Source: a virus
Virus record (IMG/VR): IMGVR_UViG_3300021960_006589
Span: 1-37,816 of that record
Length of the DNA stretch: 37,816 nucleotides
Direction: 5' to 3' (one strand)
Under the pieces are notes generated by a model. That model saw only the letters and a list, made by a program, of their open reading frames with translations, was not told the DNA's origin and did not search any database. Below are positions 25,712 through 33,859 of this stretch, piece by piece; the first letter of the stretch is position 1, and every line of letters starts with the position of its first letter. A program made the position numbers and the translations under genes.

Positions 25712-27105
25712 TACACTTTAATCCTTTTAGCTGTGAGAGCAGAAGAAGGACTTCCTAGAGGAGTTTGACCTTGTATTACTGTAGAGGAAATATCTTCTAC
25801 TGTTGATATATTAGGAGGGGTGGTATTAGCGTACTCAGGAGAAAGCTTACCCTGTGAAATCATAAGAGATATAAACTCTGAATTATTTCTGTGAGCTGGA
25901 TCTCTTAGTTTTCTTCTTACTTCTTCCGGAGATATTTCTTTATTAGAGACTCCAGCAGTCTTTACAGATAAGTTAATATTGTTTTTCATTATATCACTAG
26001 GATCTACTTTAACCTTTTTAGCTCCTTTAGTGCTTTTTGTTCTATAGTCAGCTAAGAGAGTAGATGTAGGTTTAGCAGTTGCTGTTGTATCAGTTGGTGT
26101 ATTTGTAATTGAACCGCGTACACCTACACTACCTGTATATGTAGATGGAGCAGCACTACCATCTGGATAAGATTGATGTTCTGATGTAGCAGCAACATCA
26201 GCAGTACCATCCAGATCGCCGTGGAACGTTGGTGCGGTTACACCAGCTGTAAAAGTGCCAGACACTCCATAGATATTCTTTACATAAGCAATTATATTTT
26301 CACCACCTATCGTACCTGTATCTCCAAATACAGATAAGTTATCAGCAGCTATGTTAGCTTCTGCAGAGGTAAGTACAATCTCTTGTTCTGCAGTCATAGT
26401 TAGTATACCTGATACTGCTTTTACATCATCACCTTCTACAAATAAATTATTAATACCTTTTACTACAGTAGTAAGACCTTCTAGGTATTGATTAGCGCCA
26501 GCTCCTGTAACGATGCTAGTTTGATTGCCATCTACAGTCTTTATATCATCTCCAGATATAGAAGTTTCTACTGGACCTCTTACTACTTCTGTTTTCTTAG
26601 AAGAATTAACATTAAACTCTCCTCCAACATTAATATCTAAATTACCTGAAACATCTAAGGTTAAGTTACCTTCAAATGTCATGGTACCATTCTTTACTTC
26701 AAGAAAGTAATCTTCATTTGCTTTATCTATTCTTCTTTTACCTGAAATAATAATACTACCATCAGGTCCTATATTAATACCGGTACCAGATTTATGGCGC
26801 AGCATTATTCTCTCATTACCTGGAGTATCATTATACTCTACTGTATGCCCTCCTGGGGTGTTAAAGGCTTGAACTTTACCATATTCGTTATTAGTACCTT
26901 GAATGGTATCATCCGGAACATCTGCACCATATAGATCAATCTGCTTACCACCATTATTTGTTACAGGTTCTCCTTCTCCTCCTGGTATAGGATGTATACC
27001 TCTAGGATCATTATACCCGTCTGTGATTATACCTTGAGTTTGAGTTCTACCGCTACCTAAGGTATTACTTCTTTCTAATAAACTTTCTACATTCTTAACA
27101 GACAT
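25711..27105 (-). CDS. Central spike-like protein with beta-helix (gp5 C-terminal-like)
   Basis: 464 residues. About residues 80-250 read like the gp5/VgrG spike: FNTPGGHTVEYNDTPGNERI, LRHKSGTGINIGPDGSIIIS, then repetitive strands (GTMTFEGNLTLDVSGNLDIN, GGEFNVNSSKKTEV) expected of a triple-stranded beta-helix. The Ser/Thr/Pro-rich part after about 300 (SVGVRGSITNTPTDTTATA) and the C-terminus are not recognised. In T4 the beta-helix is the C-terminal part of gp5; here it is a separate gene, downstream of gp5 with the amidase-like gene in between. It probably forms the membrane-piercing needle below the hub. One-base overlaps on both sides suggest matched expression. Confidence 0.78.
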   Translation of the reverse strand: MSVKNVESLLERSNTLGSGRTQTQGIITDGYNDPRGIHPIPGGEGEPVTNNGGKQIDLYGADVPDDTIQGTNNEYGKVQAFNTPGGHTVEYNDTPGNERIMLRHKSGTGINIGPDGSIIISGKRRIDKANEDYFLEVKNGTMTFEGNLTLDVSGNLDINVGGEFNVNSSKKTEVVRGPVETSISGDDIKTVDGNQTSIVTGAGANQYLEGLTTVVKGINNLFVEGDDVKAVSGILTMTAEQEIVLTSAEANIAADNLSVFGDTGTIGGENIIAYVKNIYGVSGTFTAGVTAPTFHGDLDGTADVAATSEHQSYPDGSAAPSTYTGSVGVRGSITNTPTDTTATAKPTSTLLADYRTKSTKGAKKVKVDPSDIMKNNINLSVKTAGVSNKEISPEEVRRKLRDPAHRNNSEFISLMISQGKLSPEYANTTPPNISTVEDISSTVIQGQTPLGSPSSALTAKRIKV

Positions 27106-28484
27106 TATATGCTCCCTTGAGCTGCAGCAATTAGTTGTTTAGTTGAGAATGATCTAGCCGCGCTTCCCTTATTAACCTTTTTAAAAGATTCTATAATTGA
27201 GGCTATAGGAACTCCAACTTCTACTTCTGATTCACCTATATCTAGCTGTGCGTCAAATATTTGACCTCCAGGCCAAACCTCGTAAAAAGTTTCAGCTATC
27301 ATTCTTACTGTCTCCCCTTGCTTAACTGTAGCTGATGTATCTTTTATATGTGGTACAACTATGGCAATAGAGTAGTCTGTATGAGTATCTGAATGATCTC
27401 CAGCTTTAAAAATGGTTCGACCTTTTTGTAAATTACCATTAGGTAACACTACATAGTGAAAAGGCATTCCATCAGATCCAGCTTCTACATAAGTTTTATG
27501 TATATCATTAGCTGTTAATACTTGATTGGCTGTCATTTCATGTCCATAAAATACTAACTCTGTAATCTCTCTAGTACATTTCAAAAACTCTACGTTTAAA
27601 TACTCTTGAGTAGAAATCATTTCAAAAAAGACATCTGGAGTTTTAGCTCCTTTCCATTCATTAGCTTTACTTGTAACATCTAGTACTTCAGTAGTTGCTT
27701 CTCCTTTTAACGGACTCTCTACTTGACTTGCTATATTTTCAGGTACTTGATCTAAAGCTTTTTCTACTGTCTCTGGTGGTAATTTGGTTGTCTTAACCAC
27801 ATCGTCTACAGCTTGACTCTTATCTCCAGCTAAAACTTTCTTCAATACTTCAGGAGATTGTTCTGGGGTAACTCCTAAATTCTCTATAATACTTAGTGAT
27901 GTATTATCTACAGATAGAAAAACATCTTGTAATAGATTACCAGTTTTAGATCCTAGAAGGTTAGAAAATGCCGATGTAAAAGCACCTATAGAGCTAGAAA
28001 AATCCCCAGCAAAAGATGCAAAATCTTTACTAACTAAATCACCAACTTGAGACGAGTATTGAGAGGGTAAAATATTTGTAAGTATACCATTAAGCTGACT
28101 ATCAGAAGGAGTTGCAATTGCTCCTATAGCGGTCTTTACTCCTTCAGCTGTAGGGTTAGTAATAACAGCATCTAAAAATCCATCTGCTACAGCTGCCCCA
28201 GTTATAGCGTTTAGAGCTGTTTGTGACGAACTTACATCTTTAACTACCTGACTTTGTAGTCCAGGTAGGTTTTCGGTTAGAATAGCCATTCCCTTTTTAG
28301 GATCGGAAGCTGTATTTAAGGCTTGAACCCCACTAATAGTTTCATTTAATGTCCCCCCTAAACTTGAGGAGTTTAAAGCTTGTATAGAAGACGCAATATT
28401 AGAAGTGGAAGATACTAAGTCGGAAAATCCAGATGATATACCTAAACTTTTTAACTTATTATTAATTAAATTTAAACTTGTCAT
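27105..28484 (-). CDS. Tail protein with amidase_2/PGRP-like domain
   Basis: 459 residues. The first 280 are Ser/Thr/Ala-rich and low in complexity, with short helices. From about 308 an N-acetylmuramoyl-L-alanine amidase-like domain appears: ELVFYGHEMT (H315), then GMPFHYVVLPNGNLQKGR (H343), then AGDHSDTHTDYSIAIVV (H364). The middle segment closely follows the amidase pattern YHyvIxrdGxvxxGR...GxHaxxxNxxSIGI. The first His is in a changed context (YGHE rather than HHT), so zinc binding needs checking. It would cut the peptide side chain of peptidoglycan, complementing the gp5 lysozyme domain. Located between gp5 and the spike gene, so probably carried on the hub. Confidence 0.72.
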   Translation of the reverse strand: MTSLNLINNKLKSLGISSGFSDLVSSTSNIASSIQALNSSSLGGTLNETISGVQALNTASDPKKGMAILTENLPGLQSQVVKDVSSSQTALNAITGAAVADGFLDAVITNPTAEGVKTAIGAIATPSDSQLNGILTNILPSQYSSQVGDLVSKDFASFAGDFSSSIGAFTSAFSNLLGSKTGNLLQDVFLSVDNTSLSIIENLGVTPEQSPEVLKKVLAGDKSQAVDDVVKTTKLPPETVEKALDQVPENIASQVESPLKGEATTEVLDVTSKANEWKGAKTPDVFFEMISTQEYLNVEFLKCTREITELVFYGHEMTANQVLTANDIHKTYVEAGSDGMPFHYVVLPNGNLQKGRTIFKAGDHSDTHTDYSIAIVVPHIKDTSATVKQGETVRMIAETFYEVWPGGQIFDAQLDIGESEVEVGVPIASIIESFKKVNKGSAARSFSTKQLIAAAQGSI

Positions 28485-29599
28485 TATCCACTAAACTCCG
28501 TATATACTGCTTTTGAGTCGGCTAGTCTTTGGAGGTATTCTTGCTTATAAGATTTTAATGCAAGACTTTGTCCTGAACGTCTCTTCTCATAAGTTTTAAT
28601 CCCACCTGCTCTTATGTATGTTCTGTAGTTACTTACATCAGCTCTCTCCCTCATAAAGTCAACAGAGGTCTGAGGGTTCTCATATTGAGAGAATACTGTT
28701 TCAGTAGCTGACTCCAGAGTCTGATCATCTTTTAAATAAGAAAATACAAATGACATACTACCTTCTAATTCATGAGTAACAAAAGATAATTGCAAAGCTA
28801 AGCTTCCAACATATGCGTTGTGTTTAAGAGCATACTCTTCTAGCGGAACTCTTCTTCTTTTTCCAGTCCATTGAGCTAGTCCATACCCCCCTCTACTACC
28901 TGACACAGCAGGTTGATCTTCATTAGTATTAGGTTCCAACCTAGGACCAGCCTCGTGCATAAAATTACCTACAAAAGCTGCAGCTATAAATCCAGGGTTA
29001 TTATGACCTCTTTTTTGAAAGTATCCTTTAAGGTAATTAAAGATCTGCTCTTTTCTACCACTACCTACTAGCTCTATATTAATATCACCTGAACCAGCAG
29101 TCAGTCCGTTTAACTCATTAGCCTGATCTTGATCTAAGAACTGCCCATTAGGTCTCGCTCCTGCTTCTTCTAATCTTAACCTCATTGCCTGACTAATCTG
29201 ATCTCCTACTAGGTACTGATAAGATTCAGATGATTGAGTGGTTGGTACATAAGTATCTTCAGGGCCATCAAATGCAACTCTAAAAGCAGGGTTATGAGGT
29301 ATAGAACCTATAACTAAAGGAGTTTGAGAATGTTGTCCATCCATAAAAATACCAAACACCTGAGCTCCAACCTGAATACCTATTGGCTGTGTTACCTGAG
29401 ATGTACCTCCATCTGTTACAGGAAGCACAACATTAGCCCATGGTAGATCTGTATCTGCAATAAGATCTGTGCGATTATTATGAATGCCAAATATTCTTAC
29501 TCGCACTCTACCTAATCTATCAGGATCATCTATTGATCGAATGACTCCTATAAACCATCTCGTATCATCCCCGTAATATTCTGTATTAATAGTTCTCAT
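28484..29599 (-). CDS. 5: Baseplate hub subunit and tail lysozyme gp5 (without beta-helix)
   Basis: 371 residues. The N-terminal OB fold matches gp5/VgrG (WFIGVIRSIDDPDRLGRVRV, then DLPWANVVLPVTDGG and GAQVFGIFMDGQHSQTPLVI). From about 185 a Phage_lysozyme2-type domain follows: IFNYLKGYFQKRGHNNPGFI, AAFVGNFMHEAG (E216 as likely acid) and GGYGLAQWTGKRR (237-249). This differs from the GH24 lysozyme inserted in T4 gp5. The protein ends without a beta-helix, which is encoded by a separate gene nearby. It would open peptidoglycan at the tail tip during entry. It overlaps the gp27-like gene by ATGA and the amidase-like gene by one base. Confidence 0.88.
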   Translation of the reverse strand: MRTINTEYYGDDTRWFIGVIRSIDDPDRLGRVRVRIFGIHNNRTDLIADTDLPWANVVLPVTDGGTSQVTQPIGIQVGAQVFGIFMDGQHSQTPLVIGSIPHNPAFRVAFDGPEDTYVPTTQSSESYQYLVGDQISQAMRLRLEEAGARPNGQFLDQDQANELNGLTAGSGDINIELVGSGRKEQIFNYLKGYFQKRGHNNPGFIAAAFVGNFMHEAGPRLEPNTNEDQPAVSGSRGGYGLAQWTGKRRRVPLEEYALKHNAYVGSLALQLSFVTHELEGSMSFVFSYLKDDQTLESATETVFSQYENPQTSVDFMRERADVSNYRTYIRAGGIKTYEKRRSGQSLALKSYKQEYLQRLADSKAVYTEFSG

Positions 29600-30993
29600 T
29601 TGGTTTTATCCGTAAGCTTTACAATGTCCATAATTGTATCATGAATACCTTCTGTAAATTTATGTCTAGTTCTATAAATAAGAAATTTTCCAGACTTGTC
29701 TTTATCTAGTTGATTACTTCCTTTACTAACCATAGTTGATTCAGGATAATGAACTTGAATGTTTGTCCCTACTCCTATACCATCACTAGCCAAATAAGGT
29801 ATGCCTGTTACATTAATCTGATACACATTGTTCATTAAGATTGCTCTTAATGAAGCTGATTTAATTTTTAACTTGTAAAGAGCTGATTGTTTTGGTTCAT
29901 CATGATAACCCGCTAACGGAGTTTTACCGTCTTCTTCATAATGCTGTCTCGAAGTTACAATACTACTAAAAATCTTAGAAGGAAATGATGAAATGTTTAT
30001 CTCTCTCTTCTCTGTAGGTCCCATCATTAAAGTGTTATCATACCCTAGAGAGGATTCAATATCTGCTCCTGTGTCTATACTCTGTACAAATTTATTTAGA
30101 GTTTCATTAGCACTATGAAAGCTCTCTGCAGAAGTAGTTCCTGAAGTTAAATCATGAACGTTAAAATGACTACCAATTGCTCCTCCTTCAGCTAACCTCA
30201 ATGTGCTTTCAACACTTGTAGCTGTAAAACTTTTTATATGAAATAACTCTTTTCTAAGTCTATCCGGAGAATTAGATGATCCAGGATCTGTAATAGCAGC
30301 TGCTTGGGAAAAAGTATAGGCATCTTCTTTATTCCAAGCATCTTCTCTCATTAGAGTATCTAAATCGTTCATGACAAGGTTATCATTACGAAGGGTAGAG
30401 TATAAAAAATACGGACTACCATTAGAGTATGCCATTCGATCTCTTAACCAATCAGCAGCTTCTAAAGGTTTCCAGTATGGGATGTTAACTCTCATTGGAC
30501 TTTGCTGAGAAGAATTTCGGCTAAAGAAAAATATTTCTTTATTAAGCTCTGATTTTAAAATGTTTGATATAATTAACTCAGGGTGACCTTTATAAGACTT
30601 ACTTATTTTTTGTATATTAGAAAGATAAGCATGTTCCTCTAACAGAGTTACAGTATGCACTTCTGTTTTATCATTAACAGACTTATTAGAAGCTAATCCT
30701 GTTATCATAAAGTTTTTTAAAAATAGTTTAGAAGACTCTTTAGCCTGTAATCCTATCTGTATTTTTTCACTACCTTTAATTCCAAATTTACTTTTTAGTT
30801 TAGTATCATCTACAAAGGTCATAGATGCAGTTAGATAGGGACGCTCTAAACTTTCATATATGTTAAGTTCAGCTACAGATCCTCTTATATCAATCGGTTT
30901 AGAGTTGGGGTTATTATTTTGACTGAATTCAGGAAACCTATCAGTATAGAATAATACTCTCTCTATAATATATTGGCTTTGAGCGTTTGACAT
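29596..30993 (-). CDS. 27: Baseplate hub protein, gp27-like
   Basis: 465 residues (T4 gp27: 391). The start SQYIIERVLFYTDRFPEF and segment VAELNIYESLERPYLTASMT, with HTVTLLEEHAYLSNIQKISK and IPYWKPLEAADWLRDRMAYS, fit the hub fold shared by gp27, Mu gp44 and the N-terminus of VgrG. It forms the trimeric ring joining the tail tube to the gp5 spike. Position directly before gp5, with ATGA overlap, supports the call. The match is by fold pattern and context rather than close identity. Confidence 0.8.
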   Translation of the reverse strand: MSNAQSQYIIERVLFYTDRFPEFSQNNNPNSKPIDIRGSVAELNIYESLERPYLTASMTFVDDTKLKSKFGIKGSEKIQIGLQAKESSKLFLKNFMITGLASNKSVNDKTEVHTVTLLEEHAYLSNIQKISKSYKGHPELIISNILKSELNKEIFFFSRNSSQQSPMRVNIPYWKPLEAADWLRDRMAYSNGSPYFLYSTLRNDNLVMNDLDTLMREDAWNKEDAYTFSQAAAITDPGSSNSPDRLRKELFHIKSFTATSVESTLRLAEGGAIGSHFNVHDLTSGTTSAESFHSANETLNKFVQSIDTGADIESSLGYDNTLMMGPTEKREINISSFPSKIFSSIVTSRQHYEEDGKTPLAGYHDEPKQSALYKLKIKSASLRAILMNNVYQINVTGIPYLASDGIGVGTNIQVHYPESTMVSKGSNQLDKDKSGKFLIYRTRHKFTEGIHDTIMDIVKLTDKTK

Positions 30994-30995
30994 TA

Positions 30996-31751
30996 TTATT
31001 CTCTCAAGAGTCTAAAATAATCATTTACAATTGTATCAATTACTTTTGGTTTAATAACAATAATCTCTTTAAGCTTATCATTATAGTTTATGTTATCTTC
31101 TAAAATAGTTACTGGAGTTAACCCTGAAGTGTTTTGATTAAAAGTGTCAATATCTACAATATCCCCGCTAGAGTTTTTATAATATAACACAGAATTATAT
31201 TGCTCTGATTCACCTATAGCTGTTATAACATTAACCGCTTGCTCTTCTGCAGTAGCACCAGCCGCAATCTGCTCTGTTGCTCCAAAGTTATCTTTATTAC
31301 CGTTAACATCCACAGTATCTGATGCAATAACTAACTGACCTAAATCTAAGTTACGCTCTACTATTTTGCCTGTAGTTCCAGATGTTTTCCCTATAACTGG
31401 AACACCAGGTAAAAAGAAAGAGGCAATATTACCTTCTGTAACTACTGTTCGGTGAGGAAATCTTTTCTTAACTAGCTCTCTCATCTCTCTTTCTGGGAGA
31501 GGCCAACCTGATTCTTTTAATTTATCATTCATTAAGAAAAAAGTCCAATGATAATCTGTAGTATCATAAAGCTTTTGAGATACAGTGTCTGGTCTATCTC
31601 CATCAAGGATAGTATACTTTTCATAAAAAGCAACTTCTTGCTTCACCTGGTCAATAATATCAACATATGCAGAAATGTTGTTAAATAATATATCAGGTTC
31701 ATTATCTCCGAAATTATAATCTACTACTGGAAATTTATTGAAATAAGACAT
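30996..31751 (-). CDS. 53: Baseplate wedge subunit gp53
   Basis: 251 residues (T4: 196). YTILDGDRPDTVSQKLYDTT followed by DYHWTFFLMND (about 47-76) is the LysM-like core of gp53, and the C-terminus IVNDYFRLLRE matches the family end. A beta-rich segment of about 90 residues after 105 (GKTSGTTGKIVERNLDLGQL onward) is an apparent insertion relative to T4. gp53 clamps adjacent wedges in the assembled baseplate. The ATG overlaps the gp48 stop as TAATG. Confidence 0.87.
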   Translation of the reverse strand: MSYFNKFPVVDYNFGDNEPDILFNNISAYVDIIDQVKQEVAFYEKYTILDGDRPDTVSQKLYDTTDYHWTFFLMNDKLKESGWPLPEREMRELVKKRFPHRTVVTEGNIASFFLPGVPVIGKTSGTTGKIVERNLDLGQLVIASDTVDVNGNKDNFGATEQIAAGATAEEQAVNVITAIGESEQYNSVLYYKNSSGDIVDIDTFNQNTSGLTPVTILEDNINYNDKLKEIIVIKPKVIDTIVNDYFRLLRE

Positions 31752-32707
31752 TAGTAACCTTCCTTAATAAGATCTCTATGCAGAGTGCTTGATTCTACAA
31801 AGGACATTGCAATGTCTACTTCAGAGAAGTCACCTCCTTCAAGAAAGCCCATGCTACTTGAATTGTATGTAGCAGAAAAACTCTTTATGTAAGAAGGTAA
31901 TATCTTTGTAGCGAGATGGTCTTTTTTATTAGTATATGTCATAGTTATTTCAAACACGTTTGGAAATTTATAACCAGCGTTAATATCTCCAAGAGGTATG
32001 ACCTCTGGATAAAGGTTAGTTCTAAAAAAGTCAATAATACCTTTTATCTCTTTAGTTTCATCTTTAGATGTTGGAATCATTTTAAAGTTAAATGTAAATT
32101 CTCTTAATGGGACACTTTTAAATAAAGCTCTAGTATTGGGATTAACTGCCACTCTAGTAGCAGAAGATACTGCACCTCTTACTTGATCTGATGGTATTAG
32201 TTTAGCAGCTCTGTTTACTGCAAGTCTTGCTACATCTTGCGATAAAGGAGATCTTCCTGTAATAGCATCTACAATAGATCCAACAGACCCGGCTACATTA
32301 CTCATAAGAGAAGGTAAAAGAGCTCCTCCTTGCTGCAATCCTGCTTGAGTACCTGCTCCAAGTATACCAAGATCGATATTATCGTATTGAGCTGTATCTG
32401 TAATTTGTATAGCCTGAGGTAGATAAAGAATAGCCTTACCTTGGGAACCTCCTTCAAATTGTTGATTGGTACCTGGTACAGTGTCTTTATCAGGATTTGT
32501 AGCGTTAAACTCTTTTAACCTTTGAGCTTCTAATCTTCTATCAAAAGATCTAAAATCTTCTTCAGTTTCAATATTCTTTGTAGGAAGACCAGCAGCATCA
32601 AACAAGAAGTCTACATCGAATGCTTTTATCTTACGTGCATTAAACGTAACCTTAGCTTCGTACTTTACATCCTCTTTATCTAGAGGGAACTGATGAAGGG
32701 TTGCCAT
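31751..32707 (-). CDS. 48: Baseplate tail tube cap gp48
   Basis: 318 residues from the ATG at 32707, chosen over a TTG 12 bp upstream because GGAA sits at the right distance. The C-terminal half has the tail-tube-like fold: FTFNFKMIPTSKDETKEIKG, FRTNLYPEV, FPNVFEITMTYTN, and an end region (ATYNSSSMGFLEGGDFSEVD, then IAMSFVESSTLHRDLIKEG) that parallels the T4 gp48 C-terminus (NFNGLAIAPNLPSTFTLEI...). The middle (LLPSLMSNVAGSVGSIVDAI) is Gly/Ala-rich. gp48 caps the hub and primes tube polymerisation together with gp54. An exact late promoter box is 36 nt upstream. Confidence 0.85.
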   Translation of the reverse strand: MATLHQFPLDKEDVKYEAKVTFNARKIKAFDVDFLFDAAGLPTKNIETEEDFRSFDRRLEAQRLKEFNATNPDKDTVPGTNQQFEGGSQGKAILYLPQAIQITDTAQYDNIDLGILGAGTQAGLQQGGALLPSLMSNVAGSVGSIVDAITGRSPLSQDVARLAVNRAAKLIPSDQVRGAVSSATRVAVNPNTRALFKSVPLREFTFNFKMIPTSKDETKEIKGIIDFFRTNLYPEVIPLGDINAGYKFPNVFEITMTYTNKKDHLATKILPSYIKSFSATYNSSSMGFLEGGDFSEVDIAMSFVESSTLHRDLIKEGY

Positions 32708-32717
32708 ATATAATTCC

Positions 32718-32725
32718 AATAAATA
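32718..32725 (+). promoter_or_regulatory. Probable rightward late promoter for gp4 block
   Basis: AATAAATA, one mismatch from the late box, ends 25 nt before the gp4 ATG in the 43-bp divergent gap. The spacing matches the exact boxes elsewhere in the window, but the mismatch lowers certainty. Confidence 0.4.
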
Positions 32726-32743
32726 GTAGTTACACTTTGAAAG

Positions 32744-32751
32744 TATTTATA
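32744..32751 (-). promoter_or_regulatory. T4-type late promoter box for gp48-gp53-hub genes
   Basis: Exact TATAAATA on the minus strand, 36 nt before the gp48 ATG. It overlaps the first base of the divergent gp4 start codon. Confidence 0.7.
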
Positions 32752-33263
32752 TGGCTTATTCCGGAAAATATCTCGTAAAACATAGAAGTAAGTATAAGGG
32801 CGACCCAGATAAGGTAGTTTATCGCTCTATGTGGGAGAGACATTGCTTTGTTTGGTGTGATAGTAATCCTAATGTAAAGAACTGGTCCTCAGAAGAAGTT
32901 GTGATACCATACTTTTGGGATGTAGATAAGCGTATGCATCGATACTTTATGGATCTTAAAATAAAGTATAAAGATGGAAGAACCATTCTTGTTGAAGTTA
33001 AGCCAGATAAAGAAACTAAACCTCCTAAACGTCCAGACAAATCTAAACGCTATATTAACGAAGCAATGACATATGTTAAGAATATGAATAAGTGGGAAGC
33101 TGCTAATGAGTATGCTAAAGATAGAGGCTGGGAGTTTCAGATATGGACTGAAAAGACTCTTACTGAAATGGGTATTATGCCTAAGCAAAGCAAAAAAGGC
33201 GGACTAAAAACGTTAAAACCTTTAAAACCCTTTCGTAAGAAAAAGGTCAGAAAAAAGACATAA
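32751..33263 (+). CDS. 4: Head completion protein gp4 (TnsA-like nuclease fold)
   Basis: 170 residues (T4 gp4: about 150). YRSMWERHCFVWCD (E29), RYFMDLKIKYKDG (D68) and TILVEVKPDKE (E82, K84) give the E...D...ExK order of TnsA/restriction-type nucleases, as in the gp4/gp50 head completion family. The tail is strongly basic (LKPFRKKKVRKKT), suggesting DNA binding. gp4 acts after packaging to complete the head before tail joining. It starts the rightward block, divergent from gp48. Confidence 0.88.
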   Translation: MAYSGKYLVKHRSKYKGDPDKVVYRSMWERHCFVWCDSNPNVKNWSSEEVVIPYFWDVDKRMHRYFMDLKIKYKDGRTILVEVKPDKETKPPKRPDKSKRYINEAMTYVKNMNKWEAANEYAKDRGWEFQIWTEKTLTEMGIMPKQSKKGGLKTLKPLKPFRKKKVRKKT

Positions 33264-33271
33264 ATAGAGGT

Positions 33272-33859
33272 ATGAGTAATTTATTTCAAAATCTAGAGAT
33301 GGAAGCATTCCGTAAAGGAATAACTCCTCGTACAGCAGAATCAAGAGACTGGTTTCGTAAGAAAGCTCAGTCCCTTCGTCGTGTCAATCGTAATACTATT
33401 ATGAAAGAAGAGCCTATTGAGCTCAAGAGTACTTTTCAACCTGGTGCTATGGCTATGTTCTTCTATAATCCAAAAACAAAAGACAAGCTGCCATACTATG
33501 ACTCTTTTCCTTTAACTATTATTGTTGATAAAGCAGAAGGAGGTTTCTATGGAATGAATCTACACTACCTACCTCCTATCTTAAGAGCTAAGTTTTTAGA
33601 TGTTTTATTAGATAATACTAATAACAAATACTATGATGAGAAGACTAGATTTGCTGTTAACTATAATTATTTAAAGAACTCTGCTCGAACAAAATATTTT
33701 AAACCATGTTTTAAGCACTATCTTACATCTCATGTAAAGAGTAGGTTTGCTGTAGTGCCAGCTCCTGAATGGGAGATTGCTACGTTCTTACCTTTAGCTG
33801 ATTGGCAGAAGCAAAGTGGTAGTAAAGTATATGCAGATTCAAGAAGGATGCTTAGATGA
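33272..33859 (+). CDS. Conserved protein downstream of gp4 (possible DNA end protector, gp2)
   Basis: 195 residues. Segments AESRDWFRKKAQSLRRVNR, GAMAMFFYNPKTKDKLPYYD, YGMNLHYLPPILRAKFLD and FKHYLTSHVKSRF are typical of a conserved family in marine T4-like phages. In T4, gene 2 (DNA end protector) is the neighbour of gene 4, so a gp2-like role is possible, but I cannot confirm it from sequence. AGAGG lies before the ATG at 33272. The basic N-terminus and the SH3-like beta segment would fit a nucleic acid or virion role. It overlaps the next gene by ATGA. Confidence 0.7.
   Translation: MSNLFQNLEMEAFRKGITPRTAESRDWFRKKAQSLRRVNRNTIMKEEPIELKSTFQPGAMAMFFYNPKTKDKLPYYDSFPLTIIVDKAEGGFYGMNLHYLPPILRAKFLDVLLDNTNNKYYDEKTRFAVNYNYLKNSARTKYFKPCFKHYLTSHVKSRFAVVPAPEWEIATFLPLADWQKQSGSKVYADSRRMLR

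Noticed and set aside
29673-29680. Exact TATAAATA on the + strand inside the gp27-like gene.
   Set aside because: No + strand gene follows; it is antisense to a leftward gene and is best explained by chance in AT-rich coding DNA.
33259-33266. CATAAATA before the gene at 33272 as a late promoter.
   Set aside because: It has a mismatch and lies 5 nt from the ATG, so transcription would begin at or after the start codon. It includes the gp4 stop codon.
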